Shown here piece after piece: positions 46,366 through 56,736 of a DNA stretch of 64,000 nucleotides. Each line of letters begins with the position of its first letter. Within the stretch, counting starts at the first letter, position 1. Under the pieces are notes generated by a model. The model searched no databases, was not told where the DNA came from, and was given only the letters and a program-made list of their open reading frames with translations. The position numbers and the translations under genes are program-made. Source of the stretch: Moniliophthora roreri (lineage: Eukaryota; Basidiomycota; Agaricomycetes; Agaricales; Marasmiaceae). The stretch spans positions 496,001 through 560,000 of the forward strand of contig LATX02000068.1 of the NCBI GenBank assembly GCA_001466705.2. Direction: 5' to 3'.

Positions 46366-49300
46366 ATGAGGAAGCAGTTGGACCCTCGAATATCTCATCT
46401 CATATCGAACAATGTCGCAAAGAATCACAGATCCTTTATAGTCTTGGTGGGCGACAAGGGCAGGGACCAGATTGTCAATCTGCACTATCTTCTCTCGCAG
46501 GCCAGAGTCAGTGCAAGACCGAATGTCCTATGGTGCTACAAGAAGGATCTGGGCTTTACAACGTGAGTTTGATACAAAATTCTTGTATTGTGGCTTACTT
46601 CCTGCCCTCTAGGCATCGTAAAAAGCGCGAAGCAAAGATGAAACGAGACGTCAAACGCGGTATTCGTGAACCAAACGAACAGAATCCTTTTGAAATATTC
46701 GTCACAGTTACAGATATTCGTTATACCTACTACAAAGAATCCCACAAGATCCTCGGACATACATATGGCATGCTCATTCTCCAAGACTTTGAGGCCATCA
46801 CCCCAAATCTTCTTGCAAGGACAATCGAAACCGTACAGGGTGGCGGTCTTGTCGTTCTTCTGCTCAAAACCATGTCCAGTTTGAAACAGCTATATACCAT
46901 GACAATGGATGTTCATTCCCGCTACCGTACCAATGCCCGGAATGACATTGTAGCTCGTTTCAACGAACGCTTCATCCTCTCTCTCGGCGCATGCCCAGAC
47001 TGCCTTTTCCTCGATGACGAACTCAATGTCCTACCTATCTCCAGAGGCAAAGACATTACTCCATACCAACCTCCCAAAACACCCAATCCCGAAGAAACAG
47101 AGTTGAAGGAACTCAAACAATCCCTCTCCGAAACACCCATCGCAGGCCAACTTGTTCAGCTAGCCAAAACCACCTCCCAGGCCCGCGCTTTACTCACTTT
47201 TATCGACTCTATCACATCCAAAACTCTCTCGAGTACATGTACCCTTACCTCTGCTCGTGGTCGCGGTAAATCCGCTGCTCTAGGCTTGGGTATTGCAGCC
47301 GCTGTTGCGCATGGGTACGCCAATATATTCGTAACATCACCTACACCGGAAAACCTTCAAACAACTTTTGAATTCATCTTCAAGGGTTTCGATGCGTTAG
47401 GGTACACCGAACACCTCGATTACGATATCCTACAAACGACCAACCCGGAATGGGGAAAAGCTATCGTCCGTGTAAACATCTTTAAAGAGGGACCAGGAGG
47501 TATAGGTCATCGGCAGACAATTCAATACATACAACCTGCTGATGCACATGTATTGGGACAAGCCGAACTCGTCGTCATAGATGAAGCAGCCGCCATTCCA
47601 CTCCCACTCGTCCGCGAACTTTTCGGCCCTTACCTCATTTGGATGGGATCCACTATCAATGGGTACGAAGGTACAGGCCGGAGCCTTTCTCTCAAACTCA
47701 TAAAGGGGCTAAGAGAGGAAAGTGCTGCATCCACTTCACTTTCTACCACTCCTGCCGCAGAAGAAGGTGAAGGGAGGAGGAAAGATGGCGCTGTAGGCAA
47801 GAAACGCACCAATCGGACATTACACGAAATAACACTAATTACGCCAATCCGATACGCACCCAATGATGCTATCGAATCATGGCTTAATACCGTTCTCTGC
47901 CTATCCGCTCCTCCGTCTTCACCCAGCGCCTTTCTACATGGTACCCCGCACCCAAGTACATGTCAGTTATACCGGGTCAACCGGGATACCCTCTTCTCCT
48001 TCCACCCCGCTTCCGAGCTATTCTTACAGCGCATGATGGCGTTATACGTCGCCTCGCATTATAAAAACCAACCAAACGATCTCCAGCTGATGTCGGATGC
48101 ACCTGCACACGAGTTGTATGTCCTCCTTCCTCCCATACCTTCTTCCTCGGACGAGTTGCCTGTCCCATTGGCTGTTATACAGGTCGCATTAGAGGGGCGG
48201 ATATCAAGAGAAGCGATATTGGAGGGTTTGGGTCGGGGATTACGAGCAGGGGGTGATATGATCCCGTGGTTGATCAGTATGCAGTTCCAGGAAGGAAGGT
48301 TTGCAGAGATGAGTGGAGCGAGAATTGTTAGAGTCGCGACAGATCCGGAAGTTGTTGGTGTGCGTGCTTTTTCTCTCTTGGTCTGACTTGATTTCGTGCT
48401 GATGTGTGTTTGCATAGATGGGTTACGGTACGCGAGCTCTCGAAGCCCTTCGGGAATTTTACCTTGGGGAGCATATCTCTCTTGACGAGCCTGATGCACC
48501 AAAGGTAAAGGAAAAGTACGACAGACCGGGTGACGGTGTTTTGTCCAAGGGCGCCTCCCTCCTGGCGGATGACATTTCCGTCCGACGGGCGGACCGTATG
48601 CCTCCTCTGCTTGAAAGACTGAGTGAGATCAAGCCGGAGCCGTTGGATTGGTTAGGCGTTAGTTTTGGGTTGACGGGGCAGCTATTGAGGTGCGTCTGTG
48701 ATTCTCCTCCCCTTGAGAATGGAACAATAAAACACATCTAGATTCTGGAAGCGCCTTGGCTACACACCTCTCTACATCCGACATACAGCGAGCGACTTAA
48801 CCGGGGAGCATACCTGCGTTATGGTTCGTACTCTGCCTAATACCACTTCATCTTCAGAGGACGCATCAGAGGAAGATACAGAAGACGCTTGGCTAGGCGA
48901 ATTCGCCTCAGACTTCCGTACCCGATTCCTCACGCTACTCTCCTTCCCCAAATTCCGCGATTTTCCTTCGGTGCTAGGGTTAAGTGTACTCGAGGCGGTA
49001 AACCAGTGTCCCGCCGTCAAGCAACTTGATGCCTCTCCTTCCTCATCTAATACCAAGACGCTAACGCCTGCGTTATTAAATACGCTGTTGACACCGTTCG
49101 ACCTCAGACGCCTTGAATCATACGGGAACAACCAGCTCGACTATCACGTTATCCTGGATTTGATGCCTGTCATTTCAAGGCTCTTCTTCTCCAGGAAACC
49201 CGCCTCTTCATCTGGAGAGTCGGACAAGCACGAGAAAAGCTCAAATGTCACCCTGTCAGCAGTTCAATCCGCTATCCTCCTAGCTATGGGTCTTCAACTC

Positions 49301-49866
49301 AAGTCCGTTGAAGACGTCGAGACCGAGTTAAATTTACCTGTCAATCAAGTACTGGCATTACTCGTGAAGGTAGTTAGGAAGATCTCGAAGCAGCTTTCTG
49401 ATATCGTGAGGAGTGATTTGGAGAAGGAATTACCAGCGCCGCCATTGGCCACGCAGGAATCAAGAATAGTGCTGGGATCGGGGAAACAGACGCAGTCGCT
49501 GGAAGAGGAGTTGGAAGAAGCGGCGGAGGAGGATAGAGAGGAGAAGGAAAAGAAGGAGAGGCAGAGGGAGATGATTGGAGCGTTGGATTTGAGAAAGTAC
49601 TTTTTTATCCCTTGTTCTCGCCCCTTCTTACACTAACCACAAAGTCTCACTCTCACAGATACGCAATAGACACCTCTGGCACAGATTGGACGGCTGCAGA
49701 AGCGGCGGTGGCCAGTGGGAAAGGGAAGGGTGTCATTAGTGTTAAATCTAACTTCACGGCGAACAAGAAGAGGAAGGCAGAGGGTGATGAGGGTGCGCAG
49801 GAGAACGCAGCTGGAGGCGAAGGGAAGAAGGGCACGAGAAGAGGCGGGAAGAAGGTTAAACGGTAG
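46366..49866 (+). CDS. KRE33: RNA cytidine acetyltransferase Kre33/NAT10
   Basis: Exons 46366-46562, 46613-48359, 48418 to about 48691, 48742 to about 49596, and about 49660-49866; roughly one thousand residues. The N terminus matches (MRKQLDPRISHLISNNVAKN). The helicase part has a Walker A (SARGRGKSAALGLGIAAAVA) and a Walker B-like LVVIDEAAAIPLPLV. The acetyltransferase part shows GARIVRVATDPEVVGMGYGT, joined across an intron, and RALEALREFY. A basic tail (KKGTRRGGKKVKR) is nucleolar-type. Kre33 makes ac4C in 18S rRNA and, with Tan1, in tRNA, and is needed for 40S assembly. The tail is acidic then basic, as usual. Confidence 0.95.
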
Positions 49867-50121
49867 CCCCGTGTATCTAGAGTGGATTTAGAGTATTGCG
49901 ACATTGCGAGGGACCCAAAAGTATATTATGTAGACGTGGTTGTAATTTAGAACTTTCATTCTCCGGGAGATGAAATCCCTAGGCGCGACAATTGCTCTCG
50001 CTGAATGTGGAACACTCAGTCAACGACTGCACGGCCTCGGTCAGATCATTTGCGTGAAAATATTCTCCACTCCATACTGAAAGCTCCCCTGAACCCTTAT
50101 CTGCAATCTTCCACCATTCCA

Positions 50122-50426
50122 CTACATGGGCTTCGAAGGCAACTGAGTCAACAACACTCCAAAACGTTTCTTTATCGTGACACGATGTCTGGAAAACTTG
50201 TCATCCGGGGAAAGTCGTGCTGCATTGAGCATCATCAGAGTTGTAGAACCGGAGGGTGAGTGTGGTATTCACCAGCATGAGCAGATTTTGTGATTTTGCC
50301 GCTGTCGATGACTTTCTGTGCAGAGCAGTCGTCAGAAAAGCATGAGAAGAAGAGGACAAGGAAAGGACGTACTTTGAGAGTATACACCCTATTCCCATTC
50401 TCGTCCAGCGTGTACATCAGACGCAT
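50122..50426 (-). CDS. NOP10: H/ACA snoRNP protein Nop10
   Basis: Three small exons, 50426-50373 (54 nt), 50315-50273 (43 nt) and 50219-50122 (98 nt), give exactly 64 residues, the family length. The product reads [53 protein letters not shown] and [11 protein letters not shown]. All conserved Nop10 blocks are present. Nop10 joins Cbf5, Gar1 and Nhp2 in the pseudouridylating H/ACA particle and telomerase RNP. Its exons are so short that no long reading frame marks the gene. Introns are 57 and 53 nt. Confidence 0.95.
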
Positions 50427-50845
50427 CGCGAATACCGTGTCGAAGGGAACCGCAGCTGGTGGACCGTGGGAGGTGGAGAGACGAAGAAAAGTCTGTGACC
50501 CTGCCCGACGTGAAGATCCTCTGAAACCACCGGAACTGACGCTCTTGAGCGTGTCAGTGAGCTGGTAGATAAAATGATTTCTGTCACCAAACATCTGCTA
50601 CTAGACCTGTACACCATCGTCCCCCGTTTTTCATAGAGTTATATCAAGGTGATATTCAATGCAGACATATAAGCAACAGCAGCGCAATGTCAATACCGGG
50701 GCGCAAAGAAGAGACAGGGCGAAATATAGAAGAATATCGTGGCAGAGAACTAGGGAACATTATGAGTGCATCAACTGTGTGGTCCATTCCATGCCAAACG
50801 AGTATCTAGGACCACTGGCTCGCTCAAGGCGAGCGACTCGTCGTT

Positions 50846-51653
50846 TCACACTGGCACAGGAATAGCAGCATCCATCTTCCCATCCACGTCCAGCGCTACC
50901 AAAAGCCTACTCCCAAAGTTGTATGCTCCCGCCGTCGCTGTAGCTTCCACTATCTGCTGATCGGTGAGGTGCTTTGCCAATTCATCAAAAACGTCTTGGG
51001 GCACCCGAACGGTTTTGGTGAGATAGTCTGCGAAAAGCATAGCTGCGAGCAGAGGCTCAGTTAGATTGCTGTTGGTGGCGAAGGCAGGGGTAAACCGTAT
51101 AGCGAGAAGCTGGTCCTGTGTGAGACCTGCAGAACGTCCGACGGGTTCATGTTGGATCCTGTGAGAAGATCAGATGCTGCGATGCCGATCGAACAAAGTA
51201 CACACCATTCGTAAGCAGCTTCGTTCAGAACAGCGACTCGAAGTATCAGTAATTCCCTCATATCCCCCGGTAACGAGTTGTTACCCCTGATCACACTGAA
51301 TATGGTGTCCCATCCGCTTGCTATGAGGGGTGCGTTGAGCCTAGAGCCGTAACACGTGTGAGATTGTGTCGCTGTAGAAAGTGAATAATACGGACAGAAC
51401 TCCATCGAGAGCTAGAAGCGTGTTGTTCGGGCGCCTGGATCGAATTTTGTCCGCAATCTGGATACACAGGTACCGTGGCACCCACATCGGCAAACGTAAC
51501 AAAGTATTACAGAAGACTCGTTACCGGATCCGTTCCAGGAGCAGGAAAAACATAAGGCACTCGGGCAGGGAGGTTGTCGTCCCTTGCAGAGATGGCCGCA
51601 GAGTAGACGAAACTAGAGAGAAGTAGAAGTGGAGCAAGCACTAACTTCAGCAT
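50846..51653 (-). CDS. secreted carboxymuconolactone-decarboxylase-like protein
   Basis: Start at 51653 (MLKLVLAPLLLLSSFVYSAA), a clear signal peptide; an upstream in-frame ATG at 51689 is possible. Four exons end at 50846. The assembled core reads LNAPLIASGWDTIFSVIRG, LPGDMRELLILRVAVLNEAA, YEWIQHEPVGRSAGLTQDQL and LLAAMLFADYLTK, then LTDQQIVEATATAGAYNFGS. This is the CMD/AhpD fold in the fungal form without the CxxC pair of AhpD peroxidases. The usual role is ring-opening aromatic degradation or as a cofactorless enzyme; the secreted location is unusual. Activity unproved. Confidence 0.8.
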
Positions 51654-52085
51654 CGATGTAGGGAGAAAGCCTTTACTCAAATTCTTCATGAAACGTGTTA
51701 CTTTATACTGCAAATGTCGGGTGCCGCAACGCGGATATGAGGTCAGACGATCGTGTTCCGTGGGAGTGGCACTGGTATAGAAGGTAACAGTTGTGTGGGT
51801 AACTAGTAGAGTCCCAGGCTCCTACTTCCCATCCGTCCTGTGAAGAGAGGGTTATCACATCGCAACCTAAATCCAACAAACTCTTCACAGGACGGCTGGC
51901 GCAATGTTATCGGGCTGCCTATTCCGCCTTAACCTGGTCCGCTCTTAGGCATCATTTGCAAAGGTAGTTCGCATCACTGGTTCACCGCTTAATTGGATTT
52001 ATGATAACGCGCGCCGGCTGAGTCCTGTCTTGAATTTCAAAGTGTAGAGTACTAGCAGGGTCTCTAATACAACATCGGTTCTTGT
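51654..52085. other. boundary between host genes and mobile-element zone
   Basis: No gene seen. Base composition changes here: CpG is common until about 52020 (GATAACGCGCGCCGGC) and scarce afterwards. Confidence 0.5.
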
Positions 52086-54029
52086 TTGACACCCCATGAC
52101 TTGATGACCTCTGACATTATTTCCCGGATATTTGAAGAGCTGCAGAGCCAGTTCAATATCTCTCCCAAGTCATTTATTCTCTCTGCACTCTGCCACACTG
52201 ACATTTATGATTGCTACAACATCACTGGCCCTTCCATACTTGATGCATTAGAGCAGAACCCCAGGGTCAGTCCTGACATTGTGTCATGGTCTATACAGAA
52301 GGCCACACAGATTTTCACTGATGAGATCTTATGCCTCACAAATATCAATACTGGCTTCCATTTCAATGCAGTAAATGCAAAACAACAAGATCTGGAAGAA
52401 ATTGATATCAATCACCTTTCTTCTCGCATAGAAGACCATGCACCATATATCTAGCAACTGATGGAAAGGTTGTTGAGTGCAGATGAGACAAGACTAGCCA
52501 AGGCTTGAGTAGCAATGAAACAGTATTGCAGGTCCAAAAAGGGGAAGGGGAAGGATGAAGAAGATGTGGGCAGGGTGCAAGACCTCTTTAATAGTGAGGG
52601 AGGAGATTTGGAGCAGGAAGATACTGAGGATGAGAATGAGATACTGGCCAACCAAGAAGAGCAAGCTGAAATACAGAGGAAGGCTTTGATATTGTGAGTA
52701 TCTTAAATATGATGCTATCTATACCTGTATTTATCTGCTGAAAAGAAGCAGGTTGTCTGTGTTAGCCTGCTTATGCAGAGCACCAACAGCTGATGCAATA
52801 CTCTCCAAGCACTTCTGGGTATTTTCCTGCATACCAATAGTGCTGCAGCTAGTACCATTGAGGACCTAGCCCATCTAGGAGTGTCAGTGTCAAGCTCCAC
52901 CATTGATAAAATGGTTCATACCCTCCAGAAGGACCGTGCTATTGATGTTGAAGAACTTGGCCAACACTTGCTTTCTGGGATCACATTTGATAACATTGAC
53001 ATAAATCAGTCCCATGCAACACCAAATATTCATGACAAAAGCTCAAACCTCATCCATCTCACTTCTGGAACTTTCATTCCCCTTCAACATGGTGTCACAA
53101 GAGCAGACCTTGACTGCTCAAATGAGCTGGCTGAGCAGATCAAGATCAAGGGCTCAAAAACATTTGATGATGGTGAAATCTTGAAGGCATTCATAGAGGA
53201 GTTTCCTGACCCACTCTATATGTCTACAAAGCTCAATCATTGACAGTGGTTCAATTATTGGAAGTTTCTGCAAGACCTGGTGACCTTGGTTTCTGCTTTT
53301 GCAAAGTACAAGAAGGACTTACAGGATTCAGAGCCTGTCCTGCAAGTTCCACTGGACAAAACAGAACAGGTGCATGCTCAAATTGTTGACAGTCCATGCA
53401 CAACACCAGCTGAAATTGATACTGTCCTTGAGAATTTCCTGTCTAAACAGGCAAAAGTTGGGGATCCACATGATCTATTTTCAGATGATGGTCTAACAGA
53501 CATTGGAAACACAGCAGTACTAGTATTTGGTGACCTAGAGGTTGGTCAACAGCTGCTGTTGTTGCAAGAGTCCTGGAGTATCAAGAAGACACCATGATGG
53601 AAGTGACAGTTCTTTGTATATGGAATAGATCTGTTTCATGTAAAGATAGCCTGTGTTGATGCTGTCTGGTGCCTTTACCTCAAGGAGGACAGTTTGGGGG
53701 ATGACTCTCTAAGTCTGGGGAAGTTGGTACAGCAAATGTGCCCAAATGAGACTGGAAAAATTAAAAAGGGTCCAGGATTCTGCCAGATGCATAAAGTCAT
53801 TCAGCATATTGGAGCTGTGGAACGAGTTGATTGCTGATGCAGTGTGGTGGCAAAACATACATCATATGAAAGCCTTAAGGAATTTGCTGTGTCAGACCCC
53901 TCCTATGATGATTTGGAGAAACTTGCCACCATACTCTGCAGAGAGTATGTCTGTGATGTGGATGACTCAGTTGAGGATATGAAACTATTATTACAAGCAC
54001 AGGATCTCACCTTTGAGAACATGCTGTGA
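52086..54029 (+). pseudogene. broken DUF6589-type mobile-element protein
   Basis: Matching pieces in order: ILDALEQNPRVSPDIVSWSI, HLGVSVSSSTIDKMVHTL, GITFDNIDINQSHATPNI, FGDLEVGQQLLLLQESWSI, FHVKIACVDAVWCLYL, KETGKI-like NETGKIKKGPGFCQMHKVIQ and REYVCDVDDSVEDMKLLLQA. This order is that of DUF6589 proteins, abundant in mobile DNA of Agaricomycetes. The frame is cut by stops at about 52452, 52507, 52789, 53240, 53596 and 53606 and by a frame change near 53750-53830. One intron scar (about 52695-52749) persists. The product cannot be made whole. Confidence 0.8.
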
Positions 54030-54059
54030 CAGCAGCAACTCTTTCTATTATATGAAGAA

Positions 54060-54300
54060 ATATCTTTATTATGCTACTTAATGATGACACTAGACTGATC
54101 TGACATTCTTTGTCTGAGTCCTTCACAGATCAAGTTAGAGTGCACTCAAGGCAATTCTTGAGGTTCAGAGTTCCTTCAAAAGGCTTTGACTAACCAGGTC
54201 AAGCTGGAGAGCTCGAACCTTGGTTTCAGCACTTAAATAGATACATCTGGAACTATGTAAAGTCTCTAAGGTAAGCAGTAGTTTACGGTTAAATAATCAG
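54060..54300 (-). repeat. LTR-like repeat, partial, copy a
   Basis: On the reverse strand a TATTTAAGTGCT promoter-like box is followed by a core GCTTGACCTGGTTAG. The same order occurs at 54424-54949 (-) and 56480-56677 (+). Ends were not resolved. Confidence 0.5.
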
Positions 54301-54423
54301 ATTCCCAATGCTATCAGGATATCCTTATGATCTGGTGTTACAAGCATGAGAGAGAAGAAGGGGATGTGGAAGGTGTATGTGTCTGATAGAGAGAGTAGCA
54401 TAATGAGAAAGGAAAGAGAACTA

Positions 54424-54949
54424 TGTTATGTTACTTGTGCAGCAATGACAACTACTCAACACCACTAAGTGAAGTGATGTCAAGTATTAAGGTTCAAGTT
54501 CGAGTTTCAACAATGCAACAGTAGGTAAACCTTCTGCTCATTGTTCAAGTATTCAGTTGTTGGCTTGCAAGATACAAGGTTGATTAACTAGGTCAAGCTG
54601 AAGAGCCTTGACCCAATTTCTATCTACTTATACACTGTTTGTATCTAGTCGTTTACATTGTTTGAATCACAATAGGTTGTTTCAAGATAGAAATGACAAA
54701 GTAAATGGAACTTGAAAGAAATGAAAAGAATAAAGATGAAGTCATAATGAAGTCATTGAAGAACAAGAAAGAAACAGATGGAAAGAAAAAGATAAGATAT
54801 ACTAAAAATGGGAGCTAGGAAGGTGGATAAGTCCAGATGTGAAAAAGTAGCATAGTTAATTGTTAAATAATCTTCAGAAAAAGAAAAGAGACGCTCAAGA
54901 AGGTGTCTAACAGTACAAGTCTGAGTAAGAAAAATGAAAGTTTGTAACA
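54424..54949 (-). repeat. LTR-like repeat, copy b, with TGTTA/TAACA ends
   Basis: Read on the reverse strand it opens TGTTACAAAC and closes GTAACATAACA, so both ends carry the TGTTA/TAACA inverted pair typical of LTRs. It holds a TATAAGTAG box and a CTTGACCTAGTTAA core. Immediately ahead of it on that strand is AGAAAGGGGG, a polypurine tract as found next to a 3' LTR. That makes it the 3' LTR of a reverse-strand element whose body would lie to the right; no polyprotein was recognised there. Confidence 0.6.
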
Positions 54950-55336
54950 TTACCCCCTTTCTACACTCAAATCTCCATATTCGATGTTGGTGTTCCATTA
55001 ACCAACCATTTGCCATGAAATTCCAGTTGTCATTGTATGAAGAAGAACGTCCTTGGTCCTTCTGGTTTGCCTAAGTCTACTGTCAAGCAGTCTGCAGAAG
55101 GGGGAGGTTCTTGTGGTCGTTCAACTCTCTCCATCTCCATAGACCTTGTCGTCCCACATGGTATCATCTTACCAATCATAGTTAGCAGTCAGATGGCTGC
55201 AGGTATTGTTCTCGTTTGGAGCTCTTGTAGATCTTCGTTGGTTACAGCAGTTTCAAGGGAGATGCCCAGCCTTAGCAACTCTGCAAACCAACAGTGGTCT
55301 CCCATTCAGCAAACAGGGCATTCAGTGCTGAATACA
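54950..55336. other. retroelement-like flank, no protein recognised
   Basis: About 390 bp to the right of the polypurine tract. Reverse-strand translation gives short Pro/Glu-rich pieces with stops. It might be the space between a lost pol gene and its LTR. Confidence 0.35.
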
Positions 55337-56335
55337 CACTATGTACAAGGTGTTCTTTTAATATGGTTTTCTGATTGAGAAAACACTTAATCTTCTTGCA
55401 ATGAAAATTTTCAAAAAAGCATTTATAGATTCTAAATTTCAATTGTGTCCCCTTAACAAGAATATGTCTGGAGGATGCTAAATTTTCAACAACAAAAGAT
55501 ATAGAATTTTCAAATGCTGAGAATTAATAGACAATACAATATATTAAAATAATTTTCATGCTGAGAAAATATTGAAGATGCTCAGAAAATGCTGATAAGA
55601 TAAGATAAAAATACCAAAGCTTCTATTGTAGGAAAGTCAGAGAAAACACCTGGAAAACACTAGGAAAATAGTAGGAAAATCATGTGGAAATGCTATATTT
55701 TACAGTAGTTTTTAGATAGTTTTCATATGATTTTCCTCTTGTATTTAACATGTTTTCCTTGATTATAAAATTCAAAATTTTATATTTATTTTCTAAATGT
55801 TTTCTCACTATTTTATAAGGCAGAAAATCTAGTATATTTGTAATCAGAAAACTAAAGAATAATTTTATAATTTCATTGTTATAAAATTATTAAAAAACAC
55901 AGACTCTTCTGGAAATTAAAATACAGAATATGCTTGCTGTTTTCAATGTGTGATGATAGCTTGAAACCAATAGAATTTTCTGAATGTTGTCTGGAAGTGA
56001 ATATNACACTAGGAAAATAGTAGAAAAATCATGTGAAAACACTATATTTTAAAGCAGTTCTTAGATAGTTTTCATTTAGTTTTCCTTTTGTATTTAACAT
56101 GTTTCCTTTGATATAAAATTCAAAATCTTGTATTTATTTCATTATTATAAAATAATCAAAAAACACAGGCTCTTCTGGGAATTAAAATCCAGAGTATGCT
56201 TGCTGTTTTCAATATGTGATGATAACTTGAAACTAATGGAATTTTCTGAGTGTTGTCTGGAAGCAAATATATAGCAGTATTCTGAGTGTATTTCCTTTGT
56301 ATTAATAGCATTAAAAGAACACCTTGTATGTAGTG
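55337..56335 (+). mobile_element. non-autonomous CACTA-type element, copy 1
   Basis: It starts CACTATGTACAAGG and ends with its near inverse, closing TATGTAGTG, a terminal inverted repeat of about 25 bp with two mismatches. CACTA...TAGTG ends mark the CACTA (CMC/En-Spm) superfamily. No transposase is present; the inside is very AT-rich. Flanking triplets are ACA and ATA, so the target duplication is imperfect. It shares most of its length with copy 2 at 62401 and differs by an internal tandem duplication. Confidence 0.8.
55657..56270 (+). repeat. tandem duplication inside CACTA copy 1, with an N at the joint
   Basis: Unit 55657-56004 is followed by N (56005) and a second unit, 56006-56270, which begins with the same ACACTAGGAAAATAG. 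The second unit lacks about 80 bp of the first. Copy 2 of the element has only one unit. The unresolved base falls exactly at the joint, so assembly error is possible. Confidence 0.8.
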
Positions 56336-56479
56336 ATATGCTTTCTCCTTCATTGGACACTTACATCATTCCAGTTCTCTTTTTCTTCTACATCGTCTCA
56401 TACATATGCCAATGATATTGCTATATATTACCAATTGCTAGACTCATTGCTATATACTTATGTAGTAATGTTATGATTG

Positions 56480-56677
56480 GTTGTAACTATTTAAGTGCTC
56501 AAGCTGAGACTTAGGTCTCCAGCTCGACCTAGTTAATATATTAGCTTGTGTCTAAAGCAACAACAAAGGAACCCTGAACTTCAACAACCATTGAACAAAC
56601 TCAAACTTGACTAAGTGAACCTGATGCTCATTTGTAGAGTGTAGGGAACTCATTGCCATACAAGCAACATAACATAA
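56480..56677 (+). repeat. LTR-like repeat, copy c
   Basis: It reads TATTTAAGTGCTCAAGC, then a CTCGACCTAGTTAATA core, and ends AAGCAACATAACA, matching copies a and b in opposite orientation. Its start is lost, perhaps displaced by the CACTA element on its left. Confidence 0.5.
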
Positions 56678-56736
56678 TGTAGCACAGACATACAAGGTGC
56701 ATGAAATCATGATGTCAATGCTTCTACTACTAACAT

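Noticed and set aside
50659..50865. Open frame between NOP10 and the CMD-like gene
   Set aside because: It is short, lies in a promoter region and overlaps the 3' end of the CMD-like gene on the other strand.
55334..56338. Target duplication of CACTA copy 1 (ACA and ATA)
   Set aside because: One of the three bases differs, so I do not count it as support for insertion, unlike copy 2.
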